Assembly (NCBI GenBank): GCA_023390775.1 | Contig: JAEWCF010000082.1 | Location: 1-23,120 of the forward strand | DNA from: Bacteroidota bacterium | Lineage (GTDB): Bacteria; Bacteroidota; Bacteroidia; Flavobacteriales; Flavobacteriaceae | DNA: 23,120 bases | Direction of reading: 5' to 3' | Shown: piece after piece, positions 1 to 7,070 of the stretch | Layout: the number at the start of each line of letters is the position of its first letter | Position numbering within the stretch: the first letter of the stretch is position 1 | Notes under the pieces: model-generated | Database searches by the model: none | The model's input: only the letters and a program-made list of their open reading frames with translations | Told to the model about the DNA's origin: nothing | Program-made: the position numbers and the translations under genes

Positions 1-315
1 GAGCTTGAGTTCCTTGACCGGCGGCGCATGTTGCCCCCTCCAAAGAAAGAACGCGGTAAGCCCGACAAAGATAGCCAGCCCGATTTCCCTTATCAGGACC
101 ACGATATCCGGATTGCGGTCGATGAATTTGGCGAATACAAGGGCCAGGTAGGTCTGCAAAAGGACTACTGCCGTCGCGCCCCCCGCAAAAATCAACGCAC
201 GCGTACGACCTTCGTTCACGCTCACCTTCGCGGCCGTCATATTGATCAGCCCCGGCGGAGTAATTCCCGCCGAAGCAGTGACGAAACCCAGGAACAATGG
301 GAGCGTATAGCCCAT
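1..315 (-). CDS. LysE/RhtB-family transporter, N-terminal part (cut by window edge)
   Basis: Only the first 105 codons are in the window; the gene continues past position 1. The translation begins MGYTLPLFLGFVTASAGITP and continues with a PPGLINMTAAK segment and a long hydrophobic stretch near residues 44-64, then a second one near 78-94. A short hydrophobic N-terminus with an early PPGL(I/L)NMTAAK motif is typical of flavobacterial LysE-family inner-membrane exporters, which export amino acids or small metabolites in characterised members; the substrate here cannot be told. The ATG at 315-313 starts 2 bp after the trmB stop codon, so the two genes are probably cotranscribed and translationally coupled. 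The family assignment rests on hydrophobic pattern and motif only. Confidence 0.75.
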   Translation of the reverse strand, partial: MGYTLPLFLGFVTASAGITPPGLINMTAAKVSVNEGRTRALIFAGGATAVVLLQTYLALVFAKFIDRNPDIVVLIREIGLAIFVGLTAFFLWRGQHAPPVKELKL

Positions 316-317
316 TT

Positions 318-989
318 CTAATTGATTTTGAACCGAATATACGTAATCGCCTTGTTAACTTCCAAATATTGCGATTCGTAAAAAGTCTGGATTTCGGTGA
401 CTTCGGAAGGGGCGCCCTCGTTCCGGTAAATGTTGTGGTTGGCATACAACACTTCGCAACCCAAACCGTGCAGCAATCCGAGGGTATATCCGTGCATGAA
501 TTCGCTGTCGGTTTTCAGGTGCATGAGCCCGCCGGGTTTCAAAATCCTTTTATAGAGTTCCAGGAACTGCGCATTGGTCATGCGGTGCTTGGTGCGCTTG
601 TACTTGATCTGGGGGTCGGGGAAGGTGATCCAGATTTCGTCGACCTCACCCGGTGCAAAGACCTTGTCAATGAGTTCGATCTGGGTACGCACGAAGGCCA
701 CGTTGGAAATTCCTTCCTCGAGCGCCGTCTTCGCACCCCGCCAAAACCTCGCGCCCTTGATGTCGATGCCGATGAAATTCTTCTCGGGGAATCGCCGGGC
801 CAGGCCAATGCTGTACTCCCCCTTTCCGCAGCCAAGTTCCAGTACCAGCGGGTGGTCGTTCTTGAAGACTTCGTTCCATCGGCCCCTCTGCATGAGCGAG
901 CCTTCGATCAATTCATCCCGCGTGGGCTGGTAAACATTGTCAAAAGTTTCGTTTTCGCGAAAGCGCTTCAGTTTATTTTTACTTCCCAC
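318..989 (-). CDS. trmB: tRNA (guanine-N7-)-methyltransferase TrmB, GTG start
   Basis: The 223-residue protein methylates N7 of G46 in the tRNA variable loop using S-adenosylmethionine. It shows the SAM-binding motif LELGCGKGEYS, the acidic GIDIKGAR segment, and the TrmB signature ITFPDPQIKYKRTKHR followed by LKPGG. The reading frame stays open far upstream to about 1628, but that extension lies antisense to the glycosyltransferase and is non-conserved in character. Flavobacterial TrmB proteins begin MGSKNKLKRF, which places the start at the GTG at 989-987, with no in-frame ATG nearby. A -7 promoter element lies just upstream at 1004-1011. The LysE-family gene follows at 2 bp. Confidence 0.95.
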   Translation of the reverse strand: MGSKNKLKRFRENETFDNVYQPTRDELIEGSLMQRGRWNEVFKNDHPLVLELGCGKGEYSIGLARRFPEKNFIGIDIKGARFWRGAKTALEEGISNVAFVRTQIELIDKVFAPGEVDEIWITFPDPQIKYKRTKHRMTNAQFLELYKRILKPGGLMHLKTDSEFMHGYTLGLLHGLGCEVLYANHNIYRNEGAPSEVTEIQTFYESQYLEVNKAITYIRFKIN

Positions 990-1003
990 ATTTAATATTT
1001 TGG

Positions 1004-1032
1004 CAAAATTAGGGAAATATAGCGCACCCCAA
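1004..1032 (-). promoter_or_regulatory. Promoter for trmB (Bacteroidota type)
   Basis: On the minus strand a perfect TAnnTTTG -7 element (TAATTTTG, plus coordinates 1004-1011) is preceded at 18 bp by a TTG -33 element (1030-1032). Transcription would start about 8-10 bp before the GTG start of trmB, giving a very short leader. Confidence 0.6.
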
Positions 1033-1039
1033 TTCTTTT

Positions 1040-1047
1040 TATCTTCG
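1040..1047 (+). promoter_or_regulatory. Possible -7 element for the glycosyltransferase
   Basis: TATCTTCG differs by one base from TAnnTTTG and ends only 5 bp before the ATG at 1053. No convincing -33 TTG was found at the right distance. If it is real, the mRNA would be leaderless or nearly so. Confidence 0.35.
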
Positions 1048-1052
1048 CAGGC

Positions 1053-2135
1053 ATGGAGCTTACGCAGAAAGGCAGGATTCTCGTCGCGCCCCTCAATTGG
1101 GGCCTGGGCCATGCCACGCGCTGCATCCCGGTGATCCGCGCACTTGAAGAAAACGGGTTTGTGCCGGTCATTGCCTCGGACGGCGAGGCGCTCAGGCTGC
1201 TGCAAAAGGAATTTCCACACGTGGAAAGCCATACACTTCCGTCGTACGGAATACTCTATCCCGAAAACGGAAAGGATTTTAAGTGGAAGATGCTTCGGCT
1301 CATGCCGGGAATGATCGACGCGATGCTCGAAGAAAAGAAAATCGTAAAAAAGTGGGTCCGGGAACTGGCCATCGACGGCATCATTTCGGATAACCGGCCG
1401 GGCGTTTACAGCAAAAAGGTTCCGTCGGTCTTCATCACGCACCAACTCAACGTGCTCTCCGGCAGTACCTCCTGGCTTACCGGCGGGCTTCACCGGCGCA
1501 TCATTTCCAAATTCACCCAGTGCTGGGTCCCCGACGTCGAGGTCGCCCCAAACCTCAGCGGCAAATTGGGCCACGTGGAAAAGCCGCCCAAAAACGTCCG
1601 GTACATAGGGCCGTTGAGCCGGTTTCAATTTACCGAATCACCGCCGCGTTACGATCTCATGGTCTTGCTGTCCGGCCCCGAGCCACAACGTTCCCTGTTC
1701 GAGAAAAAGTTGCGCCAAGAATTGCTGCACTATTCGGGATCGGTGCTATTTGTTCGAGGGGTAGTGGAAGCTGAACAAAAACAGGAGCAAAAGGGCAACA
1801 TCCACTTTTACAACTACATGACGTCGCGCCAGTTGCAGCAATCGCTGTCGGAAAGCCGGACCATCATCTGCCGATCGGGCTATACGACGCTGATGGATCT
1901 TGCAAAACTTGGCCGCAAGGCGTTCCTGGTCCCGACGCCCGGCCAGTTCGAACAGGAATACCTCGCCAAAAAGATCCGGCGGGAGGGAATGCTGCCATCG
2001 GCCAAGCAGGAAAAATTCAGGTTGGAAATGTTACAGGAAGTGGAGCTTTATCCCGGGCTGCCGAGAATGCGTTCATCGGTCGATTGGCAGGATCTATTTG
2101 GCCTTTTCGAGCGTAAAGGAGAACTCCGAACCTGA
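1053..2135 (+). CDS. MurG/GT28-like glycosyltransferase of unknown acceptor
   Basis: This 360-residue protein has the two-lobe GT-B layout. The N-terminal glycine-rich loop is LNWGLGHATRCIPVIRAL (residues 14-31), comparable to the acceptor-side G-loop of MurG and related GT28 enzymes. The C-terminal donor lobe has a RSGYTTLMDLAKLGRKAFLV segment and PTPGQFEQEYLA (about residues 294-305), matching the nucleotide-sugar binding region of the family. There is no signal peptide or membrane segment, so it is presumably cytoplasmic or membrane-peripheral. It is transcribed divergently from trmB across a 63-bp gap, and its last 42 bp overlap the convergent kinase gene. Its role (cell-surface glycolipid or polysaccharide synthesis) is a guess; no neighbour gives a clue. 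Confidence 0.75.
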   Translation: MELTQKGRILVAPLNWGLGHATRCIPVIRALEENGFVPVIASDGEALRLLQKEFPHVESHTLPSYGILYPENGKDFKWKMLRLMPGMIDAMLEEKKIVKKWVRELAIDGIISDNRPGVYSKKVPSVFITHQLNVLSGSTSWLTGGLHRRIISKFTQCWVPDVEVAPNLSGKLGHVEKPPKNVRYIGPLSRFQFTESPPRYDLMVLLSGPEPQRSLFEKKLRQELLHYSGSVLFVRGVVEAEQKQEQKGNIHFYNYMTSRQLQQSLSESRTIICRSGYTTLMDLAKLGRKAFLVPTPGQFEQEYLAKKIRREGMLPSAKQEKFRLEMLQEVELYPGLPRMRSSVDWQDLFGLFERKGELRT

Positions 2136-3137
2136 GCCCGGCGAGCTTTCGACATACAATTTTTCATTGTGCGCCTCGATGATGTGCTTGACAATGGAAA
2201 GTCCAAGGCCCGAACCGCCTTCGCTCCTCGCACCGCTCTTGTCGACCCTGAAGAAACGCTCAAAAAGACGGGGAATGTGCTGCTTTTCGATGCCCTCGCC
2301 GTTGTCGTGGATGCGCACGATGATCTTATTTGAAACCAAATCCTCGACGGTGACCTCGGTCGTCCCCTTCTCACGGCCGTATTTTATGGAATTGTTGATC
2401 AGGTTGATGAGTACCTGGCGAATTTTTTCGGGATCGCCGGTCACCATTACCGGCTTGGTATACTTGCGGTCGAACATCAGCAGGATATCCTTTTCCGAGG
2501 CCTTCATCTCCAGCAGGTCAAACACATTCTGGACAATTTCCACGATATTGAACCTGGTCATCTCGAGGTTCAGGTCGCCGCTCTCCAGCTTGGCGATCAT
2601 GTCCAGGTCCTGCACGATGTAGATGAGCCGCTCGACGCCCTTTTCGGCGCGTTCGAGGTATTTTTTGCGGATGGTCTTGTCTTTCATTCCCCCGTCGAGC
2701 AAGGTCGAAAGATAACCCTGGATCGTGAACAGCGGGGTCTTTAATTCGTGCGAGACATTGCCCAGGAATTCGCGGCGGTATTCCTCGCGGACCTTGAGCA
2801 TCTCGATTTCGAGTTTTTTGTCGGTGGCGAATTTCTTGACCTCCCGGGTGAGGGTCGCCATATCGGTGGTGATGGACGGGCTCCGCAGCATCGAGCCTTC
2901 GAGCAAGGTCACATCGTCATAGATCTGCTTGACCTTGCGGTAAATGTATTTCTCGACCCGGTACTGGATGACCAGGAAACTGAACGCCGCGACACTGACC
3001 GCAAAAATGATGAGGAACTGGACCGATATTTCCAGGAACGCATACAACAGCAGTGCTGCGAAACCCGTTGAAAAAAGGGTGATGTACAACGTCGACATCA
3101 CCGCAAACCGGTAGGTGCGCTCAAAGTTGACGGCCAT
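2094..3137 (-). CDS. Sensor histidine kinase, PhoR-like
   Basis: The 347-residue kinase has two N-terminal transmembrane segments (about residues 11-34 and 38-57) with almost no extracytoplasmic loop, a linker of about 60 residues, and a HisKA dimerisation domain with the phosphoacceptor His130 in FLGNVSHELKTP. The HATPase domain shows the N box (LINLINNS, 243-250), G1 box (DNGEGIE, 278-284), F box (LFERFFR) and G2 box (GSGLGLSIVK). There is no PAS domain and no obvious periplasmic sensor, so sensing may be intramembrane or through a partner, as in PhoR-type kinases. Its ATG overlaps the response-regulator stop by one base (TGATG), which implies coupled translation. Its 3' end overlaps the convergent glycosyltransferase by 42 bp. 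PhoR identity is an inference from architecture and partner. Confidence 0.9.
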   Translation of the reverse strand: MAVNFERTYRFAVMSTLYITLFSTGFAALLLYAFLEISVQFLIIFAVSVAAFSFLVIQYRVEKYIYRKVKQIYDDVTLLEGSMLRSPSITTDMATLTREVKKFATDKKLEIEMLKVREEYRREFLGNVSHELKTPLFTIQGYLSTLLDGGMKDKTIRKKYLERAEKGVERLIYIVQDLDMIAKLESGDLNLEMTRFNIVEIVQNVFDLLEMKASEKDILLMFDRKYTKPVMVTGDPEKIRQVLINLINNSIKYGREKGTTEVTVEDLVSNKIIVRIHDNGEGIEKQHIPRLFERFFRVDKSGARSEGGSGLGLSIVKHIIEAHNEKLYVESSPGSGSEFSFTLEKAK

Positions 3138-3826
3138 CAGGGCTCGATCTTATATCCTACTCCTTTTATGGTCCTGAAGAGTTCCTCGCCAATTTTTTCG
3201 CGCAATTTGCGGATATGCACGTCGATGGTACGGCCGCCCACGATGACCTCGTTGCCCCATACCTTGTCCAGGATTTCCTCGCGCTTGAATACTTTCCCGG
3301 GTTTCGATGCAAGCAGGTAAAACAATTCGAATTCCTTGCGCGGCAACACGATTTCCTCGCCTTCCTTGACAATCTTGTACTCCTCGCGGTTGATCTCGAT
3401 CCCGCCAACCTGCAGCGTTCCCGCCGGCAATGCATCGGCATCTTCGCGGAACCTGCGCAAAAGCGCCTTCACCTTGCTCACCAAAATTTTTGGTTTGATG
3501 GGTTTGGTGATGTAATCGTCGGCACCCGCGTCAAAACCCGCAACCTGCGAATAATCTTCGCTTCGGGCGGTAAGAAAGGTGATGACGGTGTTTGAAAGTT
3601 CGGGGATCTTGCGGATCTGCTCGCACGCTTCCATTCCGTCCATCTCGGGCATCATCACGTCCATGATGATCAGGTGTGGGAGTTCCTTCTTGGCCTTCGC
3701 TACAGCCTCTTTTCCATTCGGAGCAGTCGATATCTGGTAGCCTTCCTGCGAGAGGTTGTACCCAACGATTTCCAGGATGTCCGGTTCATCGTCGACAAGC
3801 AGGATCCTGATGTCTTTCTTCTTCAT
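3137..3826 (-). CDS. OmpR/PhoB-family response regulator
   Basis: This 229-residue protein has an N-terminal receiver domain with the acidic pocket Asp12/Asp13, phosphoacceptor Asp56 (HLIIMDVMMPEMDG) and conserved Lys108 (DDYITKP). A C-terminal winged-helix DNA-binding domain (about 135-229) carries LPRKEFELFYLLAS, VWGNEVIVGGRTIDVHIRKLR and KGVGYK. It is the DNA-binding partner of the downstream kinase. It lies divergent from a TonB-dependent receptor. Its own promoter and the receptor promoter carry 11-bp-phased direct repeats of the kind bound by OmpR-family dimers, which suggests autoregulation and control of the receptor. The resemblance to PhoB (phosphate control) is by family; the actual signal is not shown by the sequence. 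Confidence 0.92.
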   Translation of the reverse strand: MKKKDIRILLVDDEPDILEIVGYNLSQEGYQISTAPNGKEAVAKAKKELPHLIIMDVMMPEMDGMEACEQIRKIPELSNTVITFLTARSEDYSQVAGFDAGADDYITKPIKPKILVSKVKALLRRFREDADALPAGTLQVGGIEINREEYKIVKEGEEIVLPRKEFELFYLLASKPGKVFKREEILDKVWGNEVIVGGRTIDVHIRKLREKIGEELFRTIKGVGYKIEP

Positions 3827-3850
3827 CGAAGTTGTTTTGCGATGTAAATG

Positions 3851-3896
3851 TAAAGATAAAAAAACGCTGCCCGGGGCCGGTTAACCGTAATTTAAT
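3851..3896 (-). promoter_or_regulatory. Candidate response-regulator promoter with short direct-repeat operator
   Basis: On the minus strand, GTTAACC (plus coordinates 3879-3885) and ATTAAAT (3890-3896) share a TAA core at 11-bp spacing. Exactly 20 bp after GTTAACC comes TATCTTTA (3851-3858), one mismatch from TAnnTTTG. The same 20-bp distance is found at 3943-3977 and 7007-7041. TACATTTA (3845-3852) is an alternative -7 element that would break the spacing. Only two repeats are recognisable, so this is the weakest of the three operators. Confidence 0.5.
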
Positions 3897-3898
3897 AT

Positions 3899-3977
3899 GT
3901 TAACATTCGGGTAAAGATTATAAAACCAATTGGTAATCGGGGGCTAACCCCACCTTCACAGTGCGGGCTTTCCTTTG
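3899..3977 (+). promoter_or_regulatory. TonB-receptor promoter with five 11-bp-phased repeats (Pho-box-like)
   Basis: Five 7-mers start at 3899, 3910, 3921, 3932 and 3943, each 11 bp apart: GTTAACA, GGTAAAG, TAAAACC, GGTAATC, GCTAACC. All keep AA at positions 4-5 and four of five have the full TAA core. The last one ends 20 bp before a -7 element, TTCCTTTG (3970-3977, one mismatch). No TTG -33 element is needed if an activator occupies this position, as PhoB does at E. coli Pho promoters. The start codon follows at 3995. Confidence 0.65.
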
Positions 3978-3994
3978 CACAAATTTAATATACG

Positions 3995-6775
3995 ATGAAA
4001 ATCAGGTTAACAATCCTAACACTTTTCTTCACCATTTTTTCAATCGCTCAAAAGGGTTCGATCAGCGGAACCGTTACCGACAAGGATTTCAACAACGAGC
4101 CACTTCCCTTTGCCAATGTCGTGGTCAAGGGTAGCGGCATCAGCGTCTCGACCAATGAGGCCGGAGAATTTTCCATTCCGATGGAACCGGGGAAATATAC
4201 ACTCCAGTTCAGTTTCGTCGGTTATGAAAACGCCGAACAGGCGGTCACCGTCAATGCGGGAGAGGTTACCACGGCCAACCAGGCACTCGGTTCGGGCGGG
4301 TATACACTTCAGGACGTCGTGGTCCAGGCGCAGGTCAACCGCGAAAGGGAAACCGCGCTTTTGGTGGAACAAAAGAATGCCGTCGAGATCAAACAGAGCA
4401 TCGGCGCGCAGGAAATGTCCCGGAAGGGCGTGACCACGGTCGAGGGAGGCGTTACCAAAATTTCCGGGGTTTCAAAAGTGGCGGACCGCGGAATTTTCGT
4501 GCGCGGGTTGGACGATCGATATAACTATCTGCAGATAAACGGGCTCAATTTTATCCCGTCTGACCCGAACCTCAAGACGATTCCGCTGAGCTTCATCCCC
4601 ACCGATGTCGTCCGCAACATCGACGTCTTCAAGACCTTCAACACGTCGCTTTACCAGGATTTTGCCGGGGCATCGATCAACATTGTCACCAAGGATATCG
4701 CGACCAAGCCGTTCACCAAGATCAGCATTTCGGCAGGGATGAACAGCAATACCGCTTTTAAGGACTTCAAGACTTCGGATGAAGGCGGCGGGGATTTCTT
4801 CGGATATACTTTGGACAATCGGGAACTCCCGAATGTTTTCGGGCCCGATCGCGCATCGGGTTACCAGGCATCACCATCGGAATCAAAAGACCTCTTTAAG
4901 GCAAGCTGGACACCCGACCGCACGAAGGCGCCACTCAATACAGGGGTCAGCATCACGAATTCGGATGCGTTCAACCTTGAAAATGACCGGAAAATCGGCT
5001 ATCTGGTCAACTTCAATTTCTCGAACAATTTCCTTGCGCAGACCGGTGAGCGCCGAAACCTCAACAGCGCGGGTACGGCCGTTAAGGATTTCGACCGGAA
5101 CGTCTTTCAATACCAGACACAGAAATCGGCATTGGCGGGGCTCAATTATCGCAAAATCGACAAATACAATTTCCTGGTTAACCTTATCTACATCCAGAAT
5201 TCGGAGAACACGATCGACGAGATCCGCGGGGAAAATACCGATTTCATCACGATCGACAAGCCGTTCTTTCTGCGCGACATGAAATATGTCGAAAATACTT
5301 CGGCGGGAATCCAGCATCTGGGAACCCTTTATTTTAAGGACAAGCTCCACACCCTGGAATACGGCGTTGCGGCGACCATCGGCAAGAACAACATGCCCGA
5401 CCGCAAGGTGCTGATCACCGAGGGCGAGGGCGCCGATGCGAATTACGTGACCTTCAACGGGGCGGACCCGTTCAGGTTTTACTCGGAACTGGACAATTTC
5501 AATGTCAACGGGAAACTGGAATACGAGATCAAATTTGGCGGCGAAATCCAGAGCAGGCCGAAGAATGCGCTGCGTTTCGGTTACAACGGCGACATGGCGA
5601 TGTTTGATTTTTTCAACCGGACCGTCCGGGTGAATGGAGGCGTCAACCTGACCGACACCTCGATCGATACGGATAATCCGCAAATTTTCTTCAGTACCAA
5701 CTTCGACGCGGGCAACCTTTATTATGTTTCCACCGCCGACCCCACGTACAAAGTCGAGATCAACCAGTTCATCAACGCGGGTTTTGTCAATTACACGCGC
5801 AACTGGGACAAACTGACGCTCGATCTGGGGGTCCGTGCCGAATATCTTTTCCGCCAGACCAAGTACCGTTTGGAAACCGTGCAGATCACCAACCCGTATG
5901 CGGTCAAGGAATACACGCCGTTTGACATCAATCCCGTGCTCAACGCGAAATATTTGCTGAGCGACCGAGCGAATTTGAGGTTTACGGCTTCGAAGACCTC
6001 GACTAAACCGCGGGTCCGGGAGATTCTGCCGTTTAGATATCAGGATGGCGACGGAAACTTTACCGTCGGAAATCCCGATATCAAGAATACCCAGAATTAC
6101 AATGTCGACCTCAAGTACGAGATTTTCCCGAATCCATCCTCGATGTTTGGCATCACCGCCTTTGGCAAGATCATTCAAAACCCGATTCCGCGACTCATTT
6201 TGGGTACCTCGACCGGATTTTTGACCTATTATGCCAACTTTGACCAGGCCCAATTATTCGGAGTGGAACTCGAGGCGAACTTTGGGTTTGACCTTTTTGG
6301 CGATTCGGATTTCGCAAAACGCACCTCGATGGGCCTCAACACTATTATAATGAAGTCCAAGGAAGAAGCAGACGCCGAAAAATTCCCCCGGCTGACCTCA
6401 ACCTCGCGTTCCCTTCAGGGCGCATCGGACTTTATCCTCAACACCGATATTTCGTATGACCTGATCAAGAACGAAAGAACCGAAAGCAAGGTGTCTTTTA
6501 TCTACAATACCTTTTCGGACCGAATTTATGCCGTGGGCGGCGACGGCGCATCGGATATCATCCAGAAACCGATCCATCAATTGGATTTTACGTGGCGGAA
6601 TACGTTCAGCAAAAAGTATCAGCTTAACCTCAGCGTACGCAATATTCTGGACAGTGAATTTTTGGCGACGCAGGATCCGACGCAGGCGGTGGCATTTCCG
6701 GATCAGTTCAGCAATGTGAACAGCAGATTGAGCCAGGGAGTGAATATTGGGTTGGAATTCAGTTATACATTTTAA
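3995..6775 (+). CDS. TonB-dependent outer-membrane receptor with CarboxypepD_reg-like domain
   Basis: The 926-residue protein has a signal peptide (about residues 1-18, cleavage near FSIA|Q), a carboxypeptidase-D regulatory-like beta-sandwich (about 22-98), a TonB-box-like TLQDVVVQAQ (104-113), a plug domain (about 120-234) containing FVRGLDDRY, and a beta-barrel ending in the aromatic-rich LEFSYTF that favours outer-membrane insertion. Such receptors import scarce ligands using TonB energy. It is not accompanied by a SusD-like lipoprotein, so a polysaccharide role is less likely. Its position opposite a PhoB/PhoR-like pair and its phased-repeat promoter suggest induction by that system, perhaps for phosphate-containing compounds. 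The ligand itself cannot be read from the sequence. Confidence 0.93.
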   Translation: MKIRLTILTLFFTIFSIAQKGSISGTVTDKDFNNEPLPFANVVVKGSGISVSTNEAGEFSIPMEPGKYTLQFSFVGYENAEQAVTVNAGEVTTANQALGSGGYTLQDVVVQAQVNRERETALLVEQKNAVEIKQSIGAQEMSRKGVTTVEGGVTKISGVSKVADRGIFVRGLDDRYNYLQINGLNFIPSDPNLKTIPLSFIPTDVVRNIDVFKTFNTSLYQDFAGASINIVTKDIATKPFTKISISAGMNSNTAFKDFKTSDEGGGDFFGYTLDNRELPNVFGPDRASGYQASPSESKDLFKASWTPDRTKAPLNTGVSITNSDAFNLENDRKIGYLVNFNFSNNFLAQTGERRNLNSAGTAVKDFDRNVFQYQTQKSALAGLNYRKIDKYNFLVNLIYIQNSENTIDEIRGENTDFITIDKPFFLRDMKYVENTSAGIQHLGTLYFKDKLHTLEYGVAATIGKNNMPDRKVLITEGEGADANYVTFNGADPFRFYSELDNFNVNGKLEYEIKFGGEIQSRPKNALRFGYNGDMAMFDFFNRTVRVNGGVNLTDTSIDTDNPQIFFSTNFDAGNLYYVSTADPTYKVEINQFINAGFVNYTRNWDKLTLDLGVRAEYLFRQTKYRLETVQITNPYAVKEYTPFDINPVLNAKYLLSDRANLRFTASKTSTKPRVREILPFRYQDGDGNFTVGNPDIKNTQNYNVDLKYEIFPNPSSMFGITAFGKIIQNPIPRLILGTSTGFLTYYANFDQAQLFGVELEANFGFDLFGDSDFAKRTSMGLNTIIMKSKEEADAEKFPRLTSTSRSLQGASDFILNTDISYDLIKNERTESKVSFIYNTFSDRIYAVGGDGASDIIQKPIHQLDFTWRNTFSKKYQLNLSVRNILDSEFLATQDPTQAVAFPDQFSNVNSRLSQGVNIGLEFSYTF

Positions 6776-6783
6776 CATTCAGC

Positions 6784-6810
6784 GCCCGAAATCGAATTAA
6801 ATAATCGGGC
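6784..6810. other. Small hairpin after the TonB-receptor gene
   Basis: GCCCGA (6784-6789) pairs with TCGGGC (6805-6810) around a 15-nt AT-rich loop, starting 8 bp after the stop codon. No T-run follows, so it is at best a weak terminator or mRNA 3'-end stabiliser. Its right arm abuts the larger inverted repeat at 6809-6900. Confidence 0.35.
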
Positions 6811-6900
6811 CGTACGACAACCTCAAAGGTTTTATTCCGCTTCGCTCCATACAGTTCGGCTGTGCCTCGGGTTAAAAACCTTTGAGGTGCGAAATACGGC
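6809..6900. repeat. REP-like long inverted repeat
   Basis: Outer arms GCCGTA (6809-6814) and TACGGC (6895-6900) enclose inner perfect 13-bp arms CCTCAAAGGTTTT (6821-6833) and AAAACCTTTGAGG (6875-6887), around a loop of about 41 bases rich in CG-containing short words. The structure lies between two genes and encodes nothing apparent. It resembles dispersed intergenic hairpin elements, but only one copy is in this window, so its repetitive nature is unproven. It may also act in termination or mRNA stability. Confidence 0.55.
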
Positions 6901-6917
6901 AAAACCGCAAAAAAACT

Positions 6918-6952
6918 AAAATGGCCCAAATCTTAACATTTGCGGCCATTTT
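6918..6952. terminator. Terminator-like hairpin between receptor and lipoprotein genes
   Basis: AAAATGGCC (6918-6926) pairs with GGCCATTTT (6944-6952), extended by AAAT/ATTT across a small asymmetric bulge, with a 6-nt loop. The stem has A4 and T4 ends, so it could work in either direction. It separates the receptor transcript from the regulated promoter that begins at 6985. Confidence 0.5.
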
Positions 6953-6984
6953 GTGTAACGTTAAGTTGACAAATCCGAAGTCCT

Positions 6985-7041
6985 TATAACCATAACATAA
7001 CCCATCGGTAACCCCTTCGAAAAGTGCCCCGCCTAGTTTTG
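6985..7041 (+). promoter_or_regulatory. Lipoprotein promoter with three 11-bp-phased repeats (Pho-box-like)
   Basis: TATAACC (6985-6991), CATAACC (6996-7002) and GGTAACC (7007-7013) share TAACC and are exactly 11 bp apart, giving 7-bp units with 4-bp spacers. After 20 bp comes a perfect -7 element TAGTTTTG (7034-7041), and the ATG follows at 7071. The unit, phase and distance match the promoter at 3899-3977. Confidence 0.7.
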
Positions 7042-7070
7042 CGGTAATCTAAAAACCTAAACAACAACCG

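Noticed and set aside
990..1628. Upstream extension of the trmB frame
   Set aside because: It would overlap the glycosyltransferase on the other strand, and TrmB proteins start at the GTG at 989.
4883..6253. 456-codon open frame antisense to the TonB-receptor gene
   Set aside because: The plus-strand frame encodes a clear receptor with motifs throughout. The antisense frame is open because of GC-rich third positions and shows no recognisable domain or start context.
3995..6775. SusC-type polysaccharide receptor
   Set aside because: No SusD-like lipoprotein follows; the next gene is a beta-helix-like lipoprotein with its own promoter.
6933..6969. Further TTAAC/GTAAC words as an extension of the lipoprotein operator
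   Set aside because: TTAACA at 6933 lies in the loop of the 6918-6952 hairpin, and the words are not in phase with the clear triplet at 6985-7013.
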